Positions 37,968 to 46,847 are shown, numbered from the stretch's first letter. The stretch: 64,000 nucleotides of DNA from an uncultured Prevotellaceae bacterium (GCA_902776475.1 CACYQD010000001.1:1-64000); one strand, 5' to 3'. Numbers and translations are program-made. The notes: a model not told the origin generated them from the letters alone.

Positions 37968-38374
37968 CCCCTCACCCCTCCTCTCCCTCGAGGGAGAGGG
38001 GCAGTTTCCTTTTTTGAAATCAATCTCTCCCCTTTGGGAAGCAATGCAAACTTATCCCTCTCCCTCTGGGAGAGGTTAGGTGAGGGAATAGCTCAGATTG
38101 TCGTTCATCCCCCTCTCCCATCCTCTCCCTCGAGGGAGAGGGGCAGTTTCCTTTATGAAATCAATCCCTCTCACTCTGGGAAGCAACGCTAACCTATCCC
38201 TCTCCCTTTGGGAGAGGTTAGGTGAGGGAAAAAAGAGACGTCACAATGTGGCGTCTCTACTGTTTACAGGTGGGGGAAAAAGCCTTGCCATGGTCACGAA
38301 AGGCGCAGCCCGAGAGCCGGTCTTACAACATTAAAAAACGTTAACCTCTATAAGAAAAAGTGGAACGGAGAGCA
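37968..38374. repeat. Left copy of a ~407-bp direct repeat (contains MITE-like cluster 5)
   Basis: Matches 39720-40126 at a constant offset of 1752 nt with only scattered substitutions. It carries two CCCTC..GAGGG elements (to 38229), a GAGACG palindrome and a tail ending GTGGAACGGAGAGCA. It ends exactly where the short GTATC-type element at 38374 begins. Confidence 0.9.
38235..38260. repeat. 26-bp palindrome, copy 3
   Basis: GAGACGTCACAATG joined to TGGCGTCTCTAC, inside the left direct repeat. Confidence 0.8.
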
Positions 38375-38404
38375 CGTATCAAATTCCCCGTTCCCATGAT
38401 ACGT
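38374..38404 (-). repeat. GTATC/GATAC short repeat, copy 1
   Basis: Opens ACGTATCAAATTCCCC and ends CATGATACGT; the inverse orientation of the copies at 49110, 49314 and 50289. It lies exactly at the junction between the left direct repeat and the unique cassette. Confidence 0.75.
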
Positions 38405-38480
38405 GCCGTCCCTTCAGGATTGGTATCGTAAGACTATGTTAGATTGTTTATGCAAATTTGCAATTTTGAAAAATATTGTG

Positions 38481-38488
38481 TATTTTTG
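38481..38488 (+). promoter_or_regulatory. -7 box of the DUF3791/DUF3990 operon
   Basis: TATTTTTG, 22 nt before the first ATG (38510). Confidence 0.6.
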
Positions 38489-38509
38489 CCAAAAAATAGG
38501 AAGAAAGAT

Positions 38510-38761
38510 ATGGTCTCTTTATACGCAAACGAAACATATAAGAAGATTCATTTTGCAGTAATGGCGATAGAAGCAAGTGCAAGGAAGGCCAATATATCCG
38601 GTCGTGATATGCACGATCGTCTATTGCATCAAGGACTCATTCACAAGCGATTGTTCAGATACTATGAACAGTTACATACGCAAAGTCTCAATTGGGTTGT
38701 AGATGATACCATCGAAACACTACTTAATTGGGAAAAAGAAGAAAGGGAGATTCAATCATGA
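38510..38761 (+). CDS. DUF3791-like small protein
   Basis: 83 residues from ATG 38510. The C-terminal half (RLFRYYEQLHTQSLNWVVDD) matches the pattern I remember for DUF3791 (YEALHTTG...VDD). No signal peptide; probably helical. It overlaps the next gene by 4 nt (ATGA), so it is tightly coupled to the DUF3990-like protein. Small proteins in this position commonly act as the antitoxin or immunity half of such pairs; here that is inference. AT-rich compared with the surrounding genome, which suggests transfer. Confidence 0.75.
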   Translation: MVSLYANETYKKIHFAVMAIEASARKANISGRDMHDRLLHQGLIHKRLFRYYEQLHTQSLNWVVDDTIETLLNWEKEEREIQS

Positions 38762-39273
38762 TTACACTATACCATGGCTCTTATATTGCGGTTCCACAAC
38801 CATTGTCAAAAGTTGGACGATTAAATCTTGATTTTGGTCATGGGTTCTATCTTACCAAAATCAAAGAACAGGCAGAAGCGTGGGCAAGCATTATTGCCAG
38901 CAGAAAAGGGCGTAATGTAATACCCGTTGTAAGCATATACCAATTTGATTATGAAAGAGCAAGATCTGAAGGCTTTCGTATAAAAACCTACGATTCGTAT
39001 GACTTGGATTGGCTAGACTATGTGGTAAATTGCCGACAAGGAAATTCGAACACTTTTGATTTTGACGTGGTGGAAGGTGGTGTTGCCAATGATAACGTGA
39101 TCGACACTGTGGAAGATTATGAAAAAGGTGTTATCACTGCAGAACAAGCTCTCGGTCAATTACGTTACAAAAAAGTGAATCATCAAATATGTATTCTCAA
39201 TCAATCCGTTATAGACAAATGCCTGCATTTTTCAGGAAGTATTTCATTAGATAAAGAGGAGGAAAAAGCATGA
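38758..39273 (+). CDS. DUF3990-like putative ADP-ribosyltransferase
   Basis: 171 residues from ATG 38758, overlapping the preceding stop. The N-terminus has LYHGS at residues 4-8 and then LDFGHGFYLTKIKEQAEAWA, the two blocks that in DUF3990 proteins are compared to the His and Tyr sites of ADP-ribosyltransferases (H-Y-E type). A later VVEGGVANDNV segment is consistent with the rest of the fold. Family knowledge: DUF3990 has been placed among ADP-ribosyltransferase-like folds. Enzyme activity and target are unknown. It lies between two small proteins in one operon, overlapping both, which fits a toxin-like core with two small partners. Confidence 0.8.
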   Translation: MITLYHGSYIAVPQPLSKVGRLNLDFGHGFYLTKIKEQAEAWASIIASRKGRNVIPVVSIYQFDYERARSEGFRIKTYDSYDLDWLDYVVNCRQGNSNTFDFDVVEGGVANDNVIDTVEDYEKGVITAEQALGQLRYKKVNHQICILNQSVIDKCLHFSGSISLDKEEEKA

Positions 39274-39479
39274 GAGACACTGTTTTGTGGCGAAAACAAA
39301 GCCATATCATATGGTTGCTGGCCGAGAAACTACAAATCGATGCTGAGAGAGCTTTGAACATTTTCTACTCTACAAATACATACCTGCAACTTACAAATCC
39401 GAAATACGGTCTTCATTTGATGAGTGACCAATATATTCTTGAGAATGTGTTAAGAGAATTGGCTGGAGAATCGCTATAA
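39270..39479 (+). CDS. Second small partner of the DUF3990 module (DUF3791-like)
   Basis: 69 residues; the ATG overlaps the stop codon of the DUF3990-like gene by 4 nt. The sequence (LAEKLQIDAERALNIFYSTN, GLHLMSDQYILENVLREL) matches the other DUF3791-type pattern I recall (FY..K.Y.....GLYL.S..Y), though less surely than the first gene. Helical, no signal peptide. The three genes form a closed unit with 4-nt overlaps at both joints. Confidence 0.7.
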   Translation: MRDTVLWRKQSHIIWLLAEKLQIDAERALNIFYSTNTYLQLTNPKYGLHLMSDQYILENVLRELAGESL

Positions 39480-39489
39480 ATTGCTTCAT

Positions 39490-39660
39490 TTATTGCTCTA
39501 AAAGCGGCCACACCCGGCTTAACGGTTGACCTGACGCTCTTGGCGACGGAGAAAGAACTCTACATGGGTGGCACGTTCGACTGGTTCGGCCATGAAAGCC
39601 ATCCCGATTTCGGAGGCAACCTGACACGGGCGTTTATACGCCCAACGTCAGCATCAACCC
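39490..39660 (+). pseudogene. Fragment of a protein gene
   Basis: A coding-like stretch follows the cassette: in one frame it reads TVDLTLLATEKELYMGGTFD then WFGHESHPDFGGNLT, and after a single-base frame change near 39625 TGVYTPNVSINPNS. There is no start codon and it runs into repeat DNA. GC-rich base use differs from the AT-rich cassette genes before it. It looks like the remains of a beta-rich protein; not identified. Confidence 0.4.
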
Positions 39661-39719
39661 TAATTCCCTCTCCCTATGGGAGAGGTTAGGTGAGGGAATA
39701 GCTCAGATTGTTGTTCATC

Positions 39720-40126
39720 CCCCTCTCCCATCCTCTCCCTCGAGGGAGAGGGGCAGTTTCCTTTTTTGAAATCAATCCCTCTCCCTATGGGAAGCAACGC
39801 AAACTTATCCCTCTCACTCTGGGAGAGGTTAGGTGAGGGAATAGCTCAGATTGTTGTTCATCCCCCTCTCCCATCCTCTCCCTCGAGGGAGAGGGGCAGT
39901 TTCCTTTATGAAATCAATCCCTCTCCCTCTGGGAAGCAACGCTAACCTATCCCTCTCCCTCTGGGAGAGGCTAGGTGAGGGAAAAAGAGACGTCACAATG
40001 TGGCGTCTCTACTGTTTACAGGTGGGGGGAAAAGCCTTGCCATGGGCACGGAAGGCGCTGCCCGAAAGCCGGACCCGCAACGTTAAAAAACGTTAACCTC
40101 TATAAGAAAAAGTGGAACGGAGAGCA
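39720..40126. repeat. Right copy of the ~407-bp direct repeat (contains MITE-like cluster 6)
   Basis: Same content and order as 37968-38374, offset by 1752 nt. A further partial element lies just upstream from 39666. The two copies bracket the DUF3791/DUF3990 cassette. Confidence 0.9.
39987..40012. repeat. 26-bp palindrome, copy 4
   Basis: Identical to copy 3 (GAGACGTCACAATG, TGGCGTCTCTAC), inside the right direct repeat. Confidence 0.8.
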
Positions 40127-40144
40127 TATTTCGAAAAAAAGCAG

Positions 40145-40152
40145 TAATTTTG
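40145..40152 (+). promoter_or_regulatory. -7 box of the 40203 gene
   Basis: TAATTTTG, about 50 nt before the start codon; the box lies outside the direct repeat. Confidence 0.55.
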
Positions 40153-40202
40153 TGGAAAATTTTGCGTTGGAAAAATAAAAATAATAAAATATGCTTACTG
40201 AT

Positions 40203-40379
40203 ATGAAGAAAATTTACCAGACACCTTATATCAAGGTGCAGCCCATTGAGTCCGAGGACATTCTGGATGAGAGCCTTCCTATCTTCAATGAAAACAACAG
40301 TCAAACTGATGAGACAGAAGACGTCATCAAGAGTGGAGATGAAATCCTTGGCAATGGCAATTCCGTCTGGGAAGACTAA
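40203..40379 (+). CDS. Small acidic protein with MKKxYxxP-type N-terminus
   Basis: 58 residues from ATG 40203 (MKKIYQTPYIKVQPIESEDI), followed by a very acidic tail (DETEDVIKSGDEIL). No signal peptide or membrane segment. Many Bacteroidales genomes carry short proteins opening MKK.Y..P.I.V; their role is unknown. It resembles in style, but not in exact residues, the leader of the four-protein family at 45.7-49.1 kb. It has its own promoter and terminator, which supports a real gene. Confidence 0.7.
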   Translation: MKKIYQTPYIKVQPIESEDILDESLPIFNENNSQTDETEDVIKSGDEILGNGNSVWED

Positions 40380-40407
40380 TTACTAAACCAGTTTTGCACA
40401 AAAATTA

Positions 40408-40436
40408 CCCACCGGCAGGTTACCCTCGCCGGTGGG
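40408..40436. terminator. Bidirectional terminator between the 40203 gene and GH2
   Basis: CCCACCGGC at 40408-40416 pairs with GCCGGTGGG at 40428-40436 around an 11-nt loop; A-rich on the left and T-rich on the right, between two convergent genes. Confidence 0.75.
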
Positions 40437-40471
40437 ATTTATAGTATATAACCACCACACGTACTCAGTCC

Positions 40472-42919
40472 TTATTGCGCTGCGATGACCATATTTCCCG
40501 TTTTCAGACCATCGCTGGAACAGTTGAGTTGGAGTGTGGATGAAACACGATCACTCTGAACAAGGATCTGCGCCAAACCATTGAAAGCGGCGATTTGGAA
40601 CTGATGGCAGTCTTTTTCTTTCGGATGGTCAGCCCCTGGATAAGAGGGGTCGCCATTGCCGACACCCAGGATGCGGCCTTCACCGTCCAACGAGATGGTC
40701 AACATGGGGCAAGCATCCGGAACGACACGTCCCCTGGCATCCTGTATCTCCACGGTCACCACCGCCACGTCACGGCCATCGGCAGTGAGGGTTGAGCGGT
40801 CAGCCTTCAGCACAATCTTCGCAGCCGGTTTGGTGGTCTCTATGGTCTGAGAGAGTATGCGCCGCCCGTTCTTATAGCCTGTAGCCACCACCTTGCCCGG
40901 CTGATAGACCGTCTTCCATTTCAGGTGGCCATTCTTGGGCATCTGCTGGCGGCCCAGTTTTTTCCCGTTGACCGACAGTTCCACCTCGTCACAGTTGCTG
41001 TAAGCCCATATCTCCACTTCCTCGCCCTCATGCCCCTGCAGGTTCCAGTGAGGGAAGATGTGCAGTGTCGGCTCCTCCGTCCACCACGACTTCAGATACC
41101 AGGCCTCGTCCTTCCAGAAACCGCAGTAGTCGAGAATGCCAAACTCCGAGTCATGAGCAGGATAGGAAAGCGGATTGGGTTCACCGCGATAGTCGAAACC
41201 AGTCCAGTAGAACAATCCCGCAGCCCAGGGACGGTCAGCATAGAACTGCCATCCCCGTTCGATGACATTCTCCACGCCAGGCGTCGTGCCACGGTTCAGG
41301 CTGGCCATGTGTCCCGGCTGATCCGGAGTATTGAAATAGACACCGCGCGTGCCGCACCCCGTCGTCTCTTCCGTACCGACGATTTTCCACGACGGATTAG
41401 CTTTCTTGCGGTTGTCCACATCGTTCTGCACGATATAGTTGAAGCCCACCACGTCGAGCCCCTTGATCATCTCCGAACCTCCCGCGTTGGCGATGGTGGA
41501 ATGGCGGGTGGGATCCAGCAGACGGGTATATTCCCGCATGGCGGCGGCGATGCGCTTACCCTGCACGGTGTTCTCCATGCCCCACTCCTCATTGCCGTCG
41601 CTCCAAAGTATCACCGACGGATGGTTGCGGTCGCGCTTGATCATCCGCTCCAGCAATCTCAAATGCTCTGTGTTAATGCCCGACAAGCGGTTTTCGTCAA
41701 TCACGAGGATTCCCTCACGGTCGCAGACATCGAGCTGTGCGGGAGTCATCGGGTTGTGCGAGGCACGGTAGGCATTGCATCCGAACTCCTTCAGTTTCTG
41801 GATCCGCCATGCCATCAGCGCCTCAGGGATGGCCGCCCCCACCCCGGCATGGTCCTGATGCATGTTCACCCCCTTCAGTTTCAGCGGTTTGCCATTCAGC
41901 AGGAAGCCCTTGTCGGCGTCGAAGGCGATGTCACGGATGCCCGTGGTCGTGGTGTAAACATCCGTCACCTTGCCGTCCACCTTCACGGTGGTCTCCATCT
42001 GATACAAATACGGATCTGCTGTGCTCCACAGGTGAGGCTGACTCAACGTCAGGGTCTGTTTGCAGCCCGACGTCTCCTTCCCCTTCAATCTCAGCGTCTC
42101 AATGCCGGTCCTGCCCACCTCACGGCCAGTGGCATCCAACAACCGCTGTTCCACCGTGCAGGTCTGCGTCTCCAGGGAATGATTGTTCACCTCCGTCTCC
42201 ACATGGATGGTCGCAGAGGTGTAGGGCGCTTTCAGGTCGGCATAGACAAAGGTGCCGAAAGGAGCCACGCCGACAGCCGCCGACTTCACGAGCCACACAT
42301 CGCGGTAGATACCGCCACCCTCGTAGAACCAGCCCTCCTCAAAAGTGGCGTCGGCGCGCACGCAGATGAGGTTGTCGCCCCCGTAGTTGACATATTCCGT
42401 CACGTCATACACCTGTGTGGCGTATCCACTGGGCTCGGTGCCCATATAGAAGCCGTTGAACCACACCGTGGCATTGCGGAAGATGCCGTCAAACTGCAAG
42501 GCGATGTGCTTGCCCAAGTCCGACTCAGGTATGTTGATGGTTTTCCGATACCAGCCCACGCTCGTCTCGGGATATTTGTAGCCCACGGTCTTGTAGCCAT
42601 GCGAGTGGCTGGCCACCCCGTTGTAAGGCAGCACCGTCACCCAGTCGTGAGGGATGCGGATTTCCTGCCACAGGGAGTCGTTGAATTTCTGGGCATAGGG
42701 GCCTTCGTTGTGGATGGAGTTGGCCTTCGTCAGATAATTGAAATACTCCGTCCCGGCGCCAAAGTCCTTCACAGGATCAGCAGCATGTCCAAAGGCGAAC
42801 TTCCAACCATCATCGAGTCTTGTCACTTCGCGCACGCTTTGTGCGCTCACCATCTGCATAGCCAGAAGCGCCATGCCTAAAAGGTAAAATCTAATACCAA
42901 TAAGTTTAAGGTTTCTCAT
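40472..42919 (-). CDS. GH2 family glycoside hydrolase (beta-galactosidase-like), secreted
   Basis: 815 residues with signal peptide (MRNLKLIGIRFYLLGMALLA then MQMVSAQS). Domains: N-terminal sugar-binding sandwich (about 24-200; IPHDWVTVLPYNG, FDGIFRNATVWFNG), Ig-like domain, TIM barrel (about 310-600; GVNMHQDHAGVGAA, YRASHNPMTPAQLDVCDREG), acid/base Glu near 443 (WSDGNEEW), nucleophile Glu near 517 (VGTEETTG), then DUF4982-like (EEVEIWAYSNCDEVELSVNG) and a terminal Ig-like domain. GH2 enzymes of this layout release beta-linked sugars, often galactose, in the periplasm. Own promoter; no susC/D pair nearby, so the substrate remains open. Confidence 0.93.
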   Translation of the reverse strand: MRNLKLIGIRFYLLGMALLAMQMVSAQSVREVTRLDDGWKFAFGHAADPVKDFGAGTEYFNYLTKANSIHNEGPYAQKFNDSLWQEIRIPHDWVTVLPYNGVASHSHGYKTVGYKYPETSVGWYRKTINIPESDLGKHIALQFDGIFRNATVWFNGFYMGTEPSGYATQVYDVTEYVNYGGDNLICVRADATFEEGWFYEGGGIYRDVWLVKSAAVGVAPFGTFVYADLKAPYTSATIHVETEVNNHSLETQTCTVEQRLLDATGREVGRTGIETLRLKGKETSGCKQTLTLSQPHLWSTADPYLYQMETTVKVDGKVTDVYTTTTGIRDIAFDADKGFLLNGKPLKLKGVNMHQDHAGVGAAIPEALMAWRIQKLKEFGCNAYRASHNPMTPAQLDVCDREGILVIDENRLSGINTEHLRLLERMIKRDRNHPSVILWSDGNEEWGMENTVQGKRIAAAMREYTRLLDPTRHSTIANAGGSEMIKGLDVVGFNYIVQNDVDNRKKANPSWKIVGTEETTGCGTRGVYFNTPDQPGHMASLNRGTTPGVENVIERGWQFYADRPWAAGLFYWTGFDYRGEPNPLSYPAHDSEFGILDYCGFWKDEAWYLKSWWTEEPTLHIFPHWNLQGHEGEEVEIWAYSNCDEVELSVNGKKLGRQQMPKNGHLKWKTVYQPGKVVATGYKNGRRILSQTIETTKPAAKIVLKADRSTLTADGRDVAVVTVEIQDARGRVVPDACPMLTISLDGEGRILGVGNGDPSYPGADHPKEKDCHQFQIAAFNGLAQILVQSDRVSSTLQLNCSSDGLKTGNMVIAAQ

Positions 42920-42972
42920 GTCTTGAATATAGTTATTTCATCTTCTTCTCCACGAATCGCACATTTTTCGTG

Positions 42973-42980
42973 CAAAGATA
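42973..42980 (-). promoter_or_regulatory. -7 box of the GH2 gene
   Basis: TATCTTTG on the minus strand, about 55 nt before the start codon. Confidence 0.6.
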
Positions 42981-43084
42981 GTGCAAATCGAAGGCAGAAC
43001 AAAAGAATTACATTCTTTTTTATGCTGAAAAGCTCACTCCAACAAAAAAGAATGAATTCTTTTTGCATTGTCTTCAGCTTTCAT

Positions 43085-43092
43085 TATATTTG
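43085..43092 (+). promoter_or_regulatory. -7 box of the 43118 gene
   Basis: TATATTTG, about 26 nt before the start codon. Confidence 0.6.
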
Positions 43093-43117
43093 CAAATCAA
43101 TTGTCATAAAATGAGCC

Positions 43118-44692
43118 ATGGGAAAATACATCAACATCGGGAACGAGGGATTCAGAAGGATACGCAACAGTGAGTATGTGGACAAATCGGGACTGATTCC
43201 CGTTGTCAACAAAACGCTCTTCACGGAACAGTGCTTTAGCTGCGTCTCCCGTTGCCGCCGCTTCGGCAAGTCGATGGCCGCCAAGATGCTCTGTGCCTAC
43301 TACGACCATTCCTGTGACTCACGCAGCCTGTTTGCTGATTTGGAGGCAGCCAAAGACCCGTCCTTTGAAGAGCACCTCAACAAATATCCCGTCATCTACC
43401 TTGACATGACGGAGTTCGTGACACGCTTCCACGATGAAGGTATCGTAAGTGTTCTTGACACAAGTCTGAAAGAAGACGTGCTGGAAGCATATCCTGGACA
43501 AAAGGTCTCAGCGGAAGATGACCTGATGGATTGTCTCATCAACATTGCAGAAAAGACGGGTGAACGGTTTGTCTTCATCATCGACGAGTGGGATGCCATC
43601 TGCCGTGAGTTCAGGCCGGATTCTTCAGCCATGGACCGATATGTCAACTGGCTGCGGCGTATGTTCAAAGGCGTTAATGCCAGTCGGGTGTTCGCCGGTG
43701 TCTATATGACCGGCATCCTGCCCATTAAGAAATACAAGACGGAGTCTGCCCTCAACAACTTCATTGAATACTCCATGGTGCAACCAAGGCAAATGTCCAG
43801 ATTCTTTGGGTTCACTAAAGATGAAGTGAAAACGTTGGCCGGGAAATACAGCATGGATTTCGAGGAACTGGAAAAATGGTATGACGGTTACCAGATCGGA
43901 GATGAGCCTTCGATGTTCAACCCCAACTCCGTGATGCAGGCTGTCATATCACAATGGTGTGAGAGTTATTGGGGGAAAACTGGAGCCTTGGATTCAGTTT
44001 CAGCGTACATCCGCATGAATTTCAAGGGGCTGAAGGATGACATCCTTTTCTTGCTCAGCGGAGGAAGGGTTTCGGTAAACACCACTAAATTCCAAAACGA
44101 CATGTCGGTCATTCAAAGCCGGGATGATGTGCTGACAGTGCTCATTCATTTGGGATACCTGTCTTACGATAGACGGAAGAAGGAATGTTATGTGCCCAAC
44201 TACGAAGTGGCGGGCGAGCTGTCAAACGCTGTGGAGGAAACGGACTGGGCAAATGTGGTAGAAGCCATCCAACAGTCCAAACAACTCTTGCAAGCCACCC
44301 TCGACGGTGACGAGGAAGCCGTGGCTCGCTTCATCGACACGGCGCATGACGAGAACACGAGCATCCTCAGCTACAACAACGAGAATTCACTGGCCTGCGT
44401 GCTCTCCATCGCCTATTTCTATGCCCGCAACGACTATGTCATACACCGTGAACTGCCCACTGGCAAGGGCTTTGCCGACCTTGTGCTCATCCCACGCAAA
44501 AATGTGGAATCCCCAGCCATCATCGTGGAACTGAAATACAACCGCGACGCCGATTCGGCGATTGACCAGATCCACCGCCGCCAATACCCCGCAAAGGTGG
44601 CCCCATATTCAGACAACCTGCTGCTCGTAGGCATCAACTACGACCGCGAGCAGAAGACGCATGAATGCAAGATTGAGCGGCAGGAATCTTAA
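43118..44692 (+). CDS. AAA-ATPase-like / PD-(D/E)XK nuclease-like protein
   Basis: 524 residues. N-terminal AAA-like domain: GFRRIRNSEYVDKSGLIPVV, P-loop variant SRCRRFGKSM at 44-53, Walker B FVFIIDEWD at 151-159. The C-terminus has a PD-(D/E)XK core (GFADLVLIP near 452, IIVELKYN near 470). This is the AAA-ATPase_like plus PDDEXK_9 (DUF1703) pairing that occurs in many copies in Bacteroides and Prevotella. The function is unknown; mobile-element or defence links are suspected. A related C-terminal fragment lies at 49375 (pseudogene). Intact, with its own promoter. Confidence 0.88.
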   Translation: MGKYINIGNEGFRRIRNSEYVDKSGLIPVVNKTLFTEQCFSCVSRCRRFGKSMAAKMLCAYYDHSCDSRSLFADLEAAKDPSFEEHLNKYPVIYLDMTEFVTRFHDEGIVSVLDTSLKEDVLEAYPGQKVSAEDDLMDCLINIAEKTGERFVFIIDEWDAICREFRPDSSAMDRYVNWLRRMFKGVNASRVFAGVYMTGILPIKKYKTESALNNFIEYSMVQPRQMSRFFGFTKDEVKTLAGKYSMDFEELEKWYDGYQIGDEPSMFNPNSVMQAVISQWCESYWGKTGALDSVSAYIRMNFKGLKDDILFLLSGGRVSVNTTKFQNDMSVIQSRDDVLTVLIHLGYLSYDRRKKECYVPNYEVAGELSNAVEETDWANVVEAIQQSKQLLQATLDGDEEAVARFIDTAHDENTSILSYNNENSLACVLSIAYFYARNDYVIHRELPTGKGFADLVLIPRKNVESPAIIVELKYNRDADSAIDQIHRRQYPAKVAPYSDNLLLVGINYDREQKTHECKIERQES

Positions 44693-45617
44693 AGGGATTT
44701 CCTGCGCTGATCTCGCCTTATTGAAAAGATTGATTTGTTAACGAGTTATCATACTGTGTAGATCACAGATTAATCCGTTTTTGCATTGCCGCCACTTGTT
44801 GACTAAAGCGATGAAAAGACCGATTAATAAGCCCGTTACTCACGGGCAAGAACACCCAGCCTTTCAAACGGAAAGCTGAGCAAGAAGAAAATATGTATTT
44901 ATGAGGTGTTCCTCCAACCAAACTAGACTTACCGAAATTTTCCCAACTTATTTATAATGAAATTTATTATGCTTTCGTGATGCCGATTTGGTGTCGCTTA
45001 GAATCTATGTCTATAAAAAAAAGTTGTCACATCTATTATAGAAATGGATTAACCGGCTGGGGACAATATATCCCAGTACATAAGGTCCTTAGACATCTTG
45101 AACAAGATTGTTGTAACAATTGCCAGATTCTACATACCAGCATCCGGAAAAATACTCCTGCGGCACAAATGTCTCTATCACAAGAACAGGTTTAGCGTAC
45201 AGATTTTAAAAAAAACGTTTATTCATAAAATATTGAAGTGTAATTATTTTTATTCAATTATAATAATGGCAAGATTCATGCAAATATGCCATTATCGAAT
45301 AGGCTCTAATTTGTTTAATAATGACATAACGCATGGATTCGTTAATGTCTTATTAAAAGGCATGCAAAATTACAACTTTTAATGTATCTACAAATAAATA
45401 TTTATAATTTTTATGAAAAATGGTTATTATTTATAGCTTTTTAATTGCTTTTTGTGAAAATGTAAATCAATAATTATCACTTTATTACACTAATTAAAAA
45501 CATTGTATTGACAGCAAAAATGTCTTCTACTGTTTTACACTTTTGTTTACAAAAGAATGACAATGCGCTGGTTTGTCCGCTGACCCATAATTTTGAGTTT
45601 TGTTGATGAATTAAAGA
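44693..45617. other. AT-rich intergenic stretch without a clear gene
   Basis: About 900 nt at clearly lower GC than the flanks. Short open frames exist (for example 44977-45195 and 45098-45382), but they have no promoter box in place, no recognisable domain and no convincing coding bias. One frame holds GLTGWGQYIPVHK, which may be a relic of a sugar transferase or acetyltransferase; I cannot support more. Confidence 0.4.
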
Positions 45618-45661
45618 AATCACTGCAGCAACTCTCAATAAATTTGGTTGCTGCAGTGATT
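45618..45661 (-). terminator. Terminator of the 46722-45725 transcript
   Basis: AATCACTGCAGCAAC at 45618-45632 and its exact complement at 45647-45661 form a 15-bp stem with a 14-nt loop. On the minus strand the hairpin is followed by a T-rich run. Confidence 0.8.
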
Positions 45662-45724
45662 ATGACATTTTTGATGTTACTCCCTGTTTCGTCTATTTTT
45701 CAAAGTGTATCGTTTCCCATAGAT

Positions 45725-46150
45725 TCATGAGGACAGCTTGGTGTATGAAAAATTAGTGGAATCATACCAGTATTGTGTTCCTGAAATGTCTATAATAGAA
45801 TACACATATTTTTTCTCGTTTCCATATTTATCGCTATGATTATATGAAGTATAAAATTTATAAGTATCTTTTCCAACATGGTTAATTAATTTAGGTGACC
45901 CATCATCTTTTTTTTCCATGTAAGTTGTATTGTCTCCCAACTTGAACTCTATGCTTTTTTTTACATTATAACTTCCTATAGTTTCACCATTATTATAGTA
46001 CCCATAGGGACTTTTTGAATCATAATACAAAGTTGCTGAAGCCGATGAAGAATTGAATGTTCCTTTCCATATATCACATGAAGCCACGAATTCATTGGGC
46101 GTGAATTTCTCCACGACAAAAAAGGGTTTGGCGTAAGTTTTTTTCTTCAT
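45725..46150 (-). CDS. Leader-family protein A
   Basis: 141 residues. Residues 1-25 form the conserved leader: M1, Y6, K8, P9, F10, E14, F16, P18 and C25 are shared with proteins B, C and D (KTYAKPFFVVEKFTPNEFVA then SC). After Cys25 the sequence is unrelated to the others: polar, Ser/Tyr/Lys-rich, with probable beta strands and a C-terminus in SYTKLSS. No hydrophobic core for a normal signal peptide. Gene D-type regulation not seen; it follows protein B by 83 nt on the same strand and ends at a strong terminator. Function unknown; leader-directed export or processing is inference. Confidence 0.8.
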   Translation of the reverse strand: MKKKTYAKPFFVVEKFTPNEFVASCDIWKGTFNSSSASATLYYDSKSPYGYYNNGETIGSYNVKKSIEFKLGDNTTYMEKKDDGSPKLINHVGKDTYKFYTSYNHSDKYGNEKKYVYSIIDISGTQYWYDSTNFSYTKLSS

Positions 46151-46233
46151 ATTGTTATATTGTTAGGCAGAAATATGTGGGTGACAACCACATCTGATCT
46201 GGTTATCACCCACAATTATCTATGATGTTTTTA

Positions 46234-46722
46234 TTACGAATAGGTCTTGTTGACTGTTGGATAGAATTGCGGATTATCAGGCTTTAATCCATCGTTTCCA
46301 TTAAATATCCAAATATGTCTATCTCTACCAACATAAATGGCGACATTTGATAAACCAGCAATGGGCTCAAAATATTTTGTACCATTATAACCAGTAGAGT
46401 AATGACAACCTGAGGGAATTGAACTTGAGGTTGTTTTCTTCCATACTGTCATATTTTCATACCATGTATTGTGAAAATGAGTATTGGCAGGGCCAATTGC
46501 ACCACCTAAACATGATTCAACAGTAGCCTCATCGACAATATCGTCAGGACCTTTAGAATAAGTATAACCAGAACCACCTGAACCATTAGAATGCACAAGG
46601 TCAATCCAAAAAGCTTGCCCTACATTTGCTGCAGGTATAAACACAGTACATGCTGCCACATAATCCTGAGGCATAAACTGCTCTTTCACCATGAAAGGCT
46701 TGTTGTAAATTTTTCTTTCCAT
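46234..46722 (-). CDS. Leader-family protein B
   Basis: 162 residues, leader MERKIYNKPFMVKEQF then MPQDYVAAC, with Cys25 in the same place as in A, C and D. The rest is Gly/Ser/Asn-rich, containing two further Cys (ESCLGG and SGCHYS), possibly a disulphide pair. A TAnnTTTG box lies about 126 nt upstream on the minus strand, so it is the first gene of the two-gene minus-strand transcript. No match to a known domain is seen; the body is different from those of A, C and D. The genes are AT-rich, as is the whole island. Confidence 0.8.
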   Translation of the reverse strand: MERKIYNKPFMVKEQFMPQDYVAACTVFIPAANVGQAFWIDLVHSNGSGGSGYTYSKGPDDIVDEATVESCLGGAIGPANTHFHNTWYENMTVWKKTTSSSIPSGCHYSTGYNGTKYFEPIAGLSNVAIYVGRDRHIWIFNGNDGLKPDNPQFYPTVNKTYS

Positions 46723-46847
46723 AATTGTATATTTTTATATGATTTCTTGCATTTTTATACGGTCGCCTGAAATTTGGATAGACCTCTCCACCAACCACAA
46801 AAACTAGCTGAAAAAAAATGCCCGATTAATTGCAGCATGATGATGTA

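Noticed and set aside
40925-42880. 651-residue plus-strand frame opposite GH2
   Set aside because: Shadow frame of the GH2 gene.
44977-45382. Short plus-strand frames of 72 and 94 residues
   Set aside because: No promoter box, domain or consistent coding bias; at most relics.
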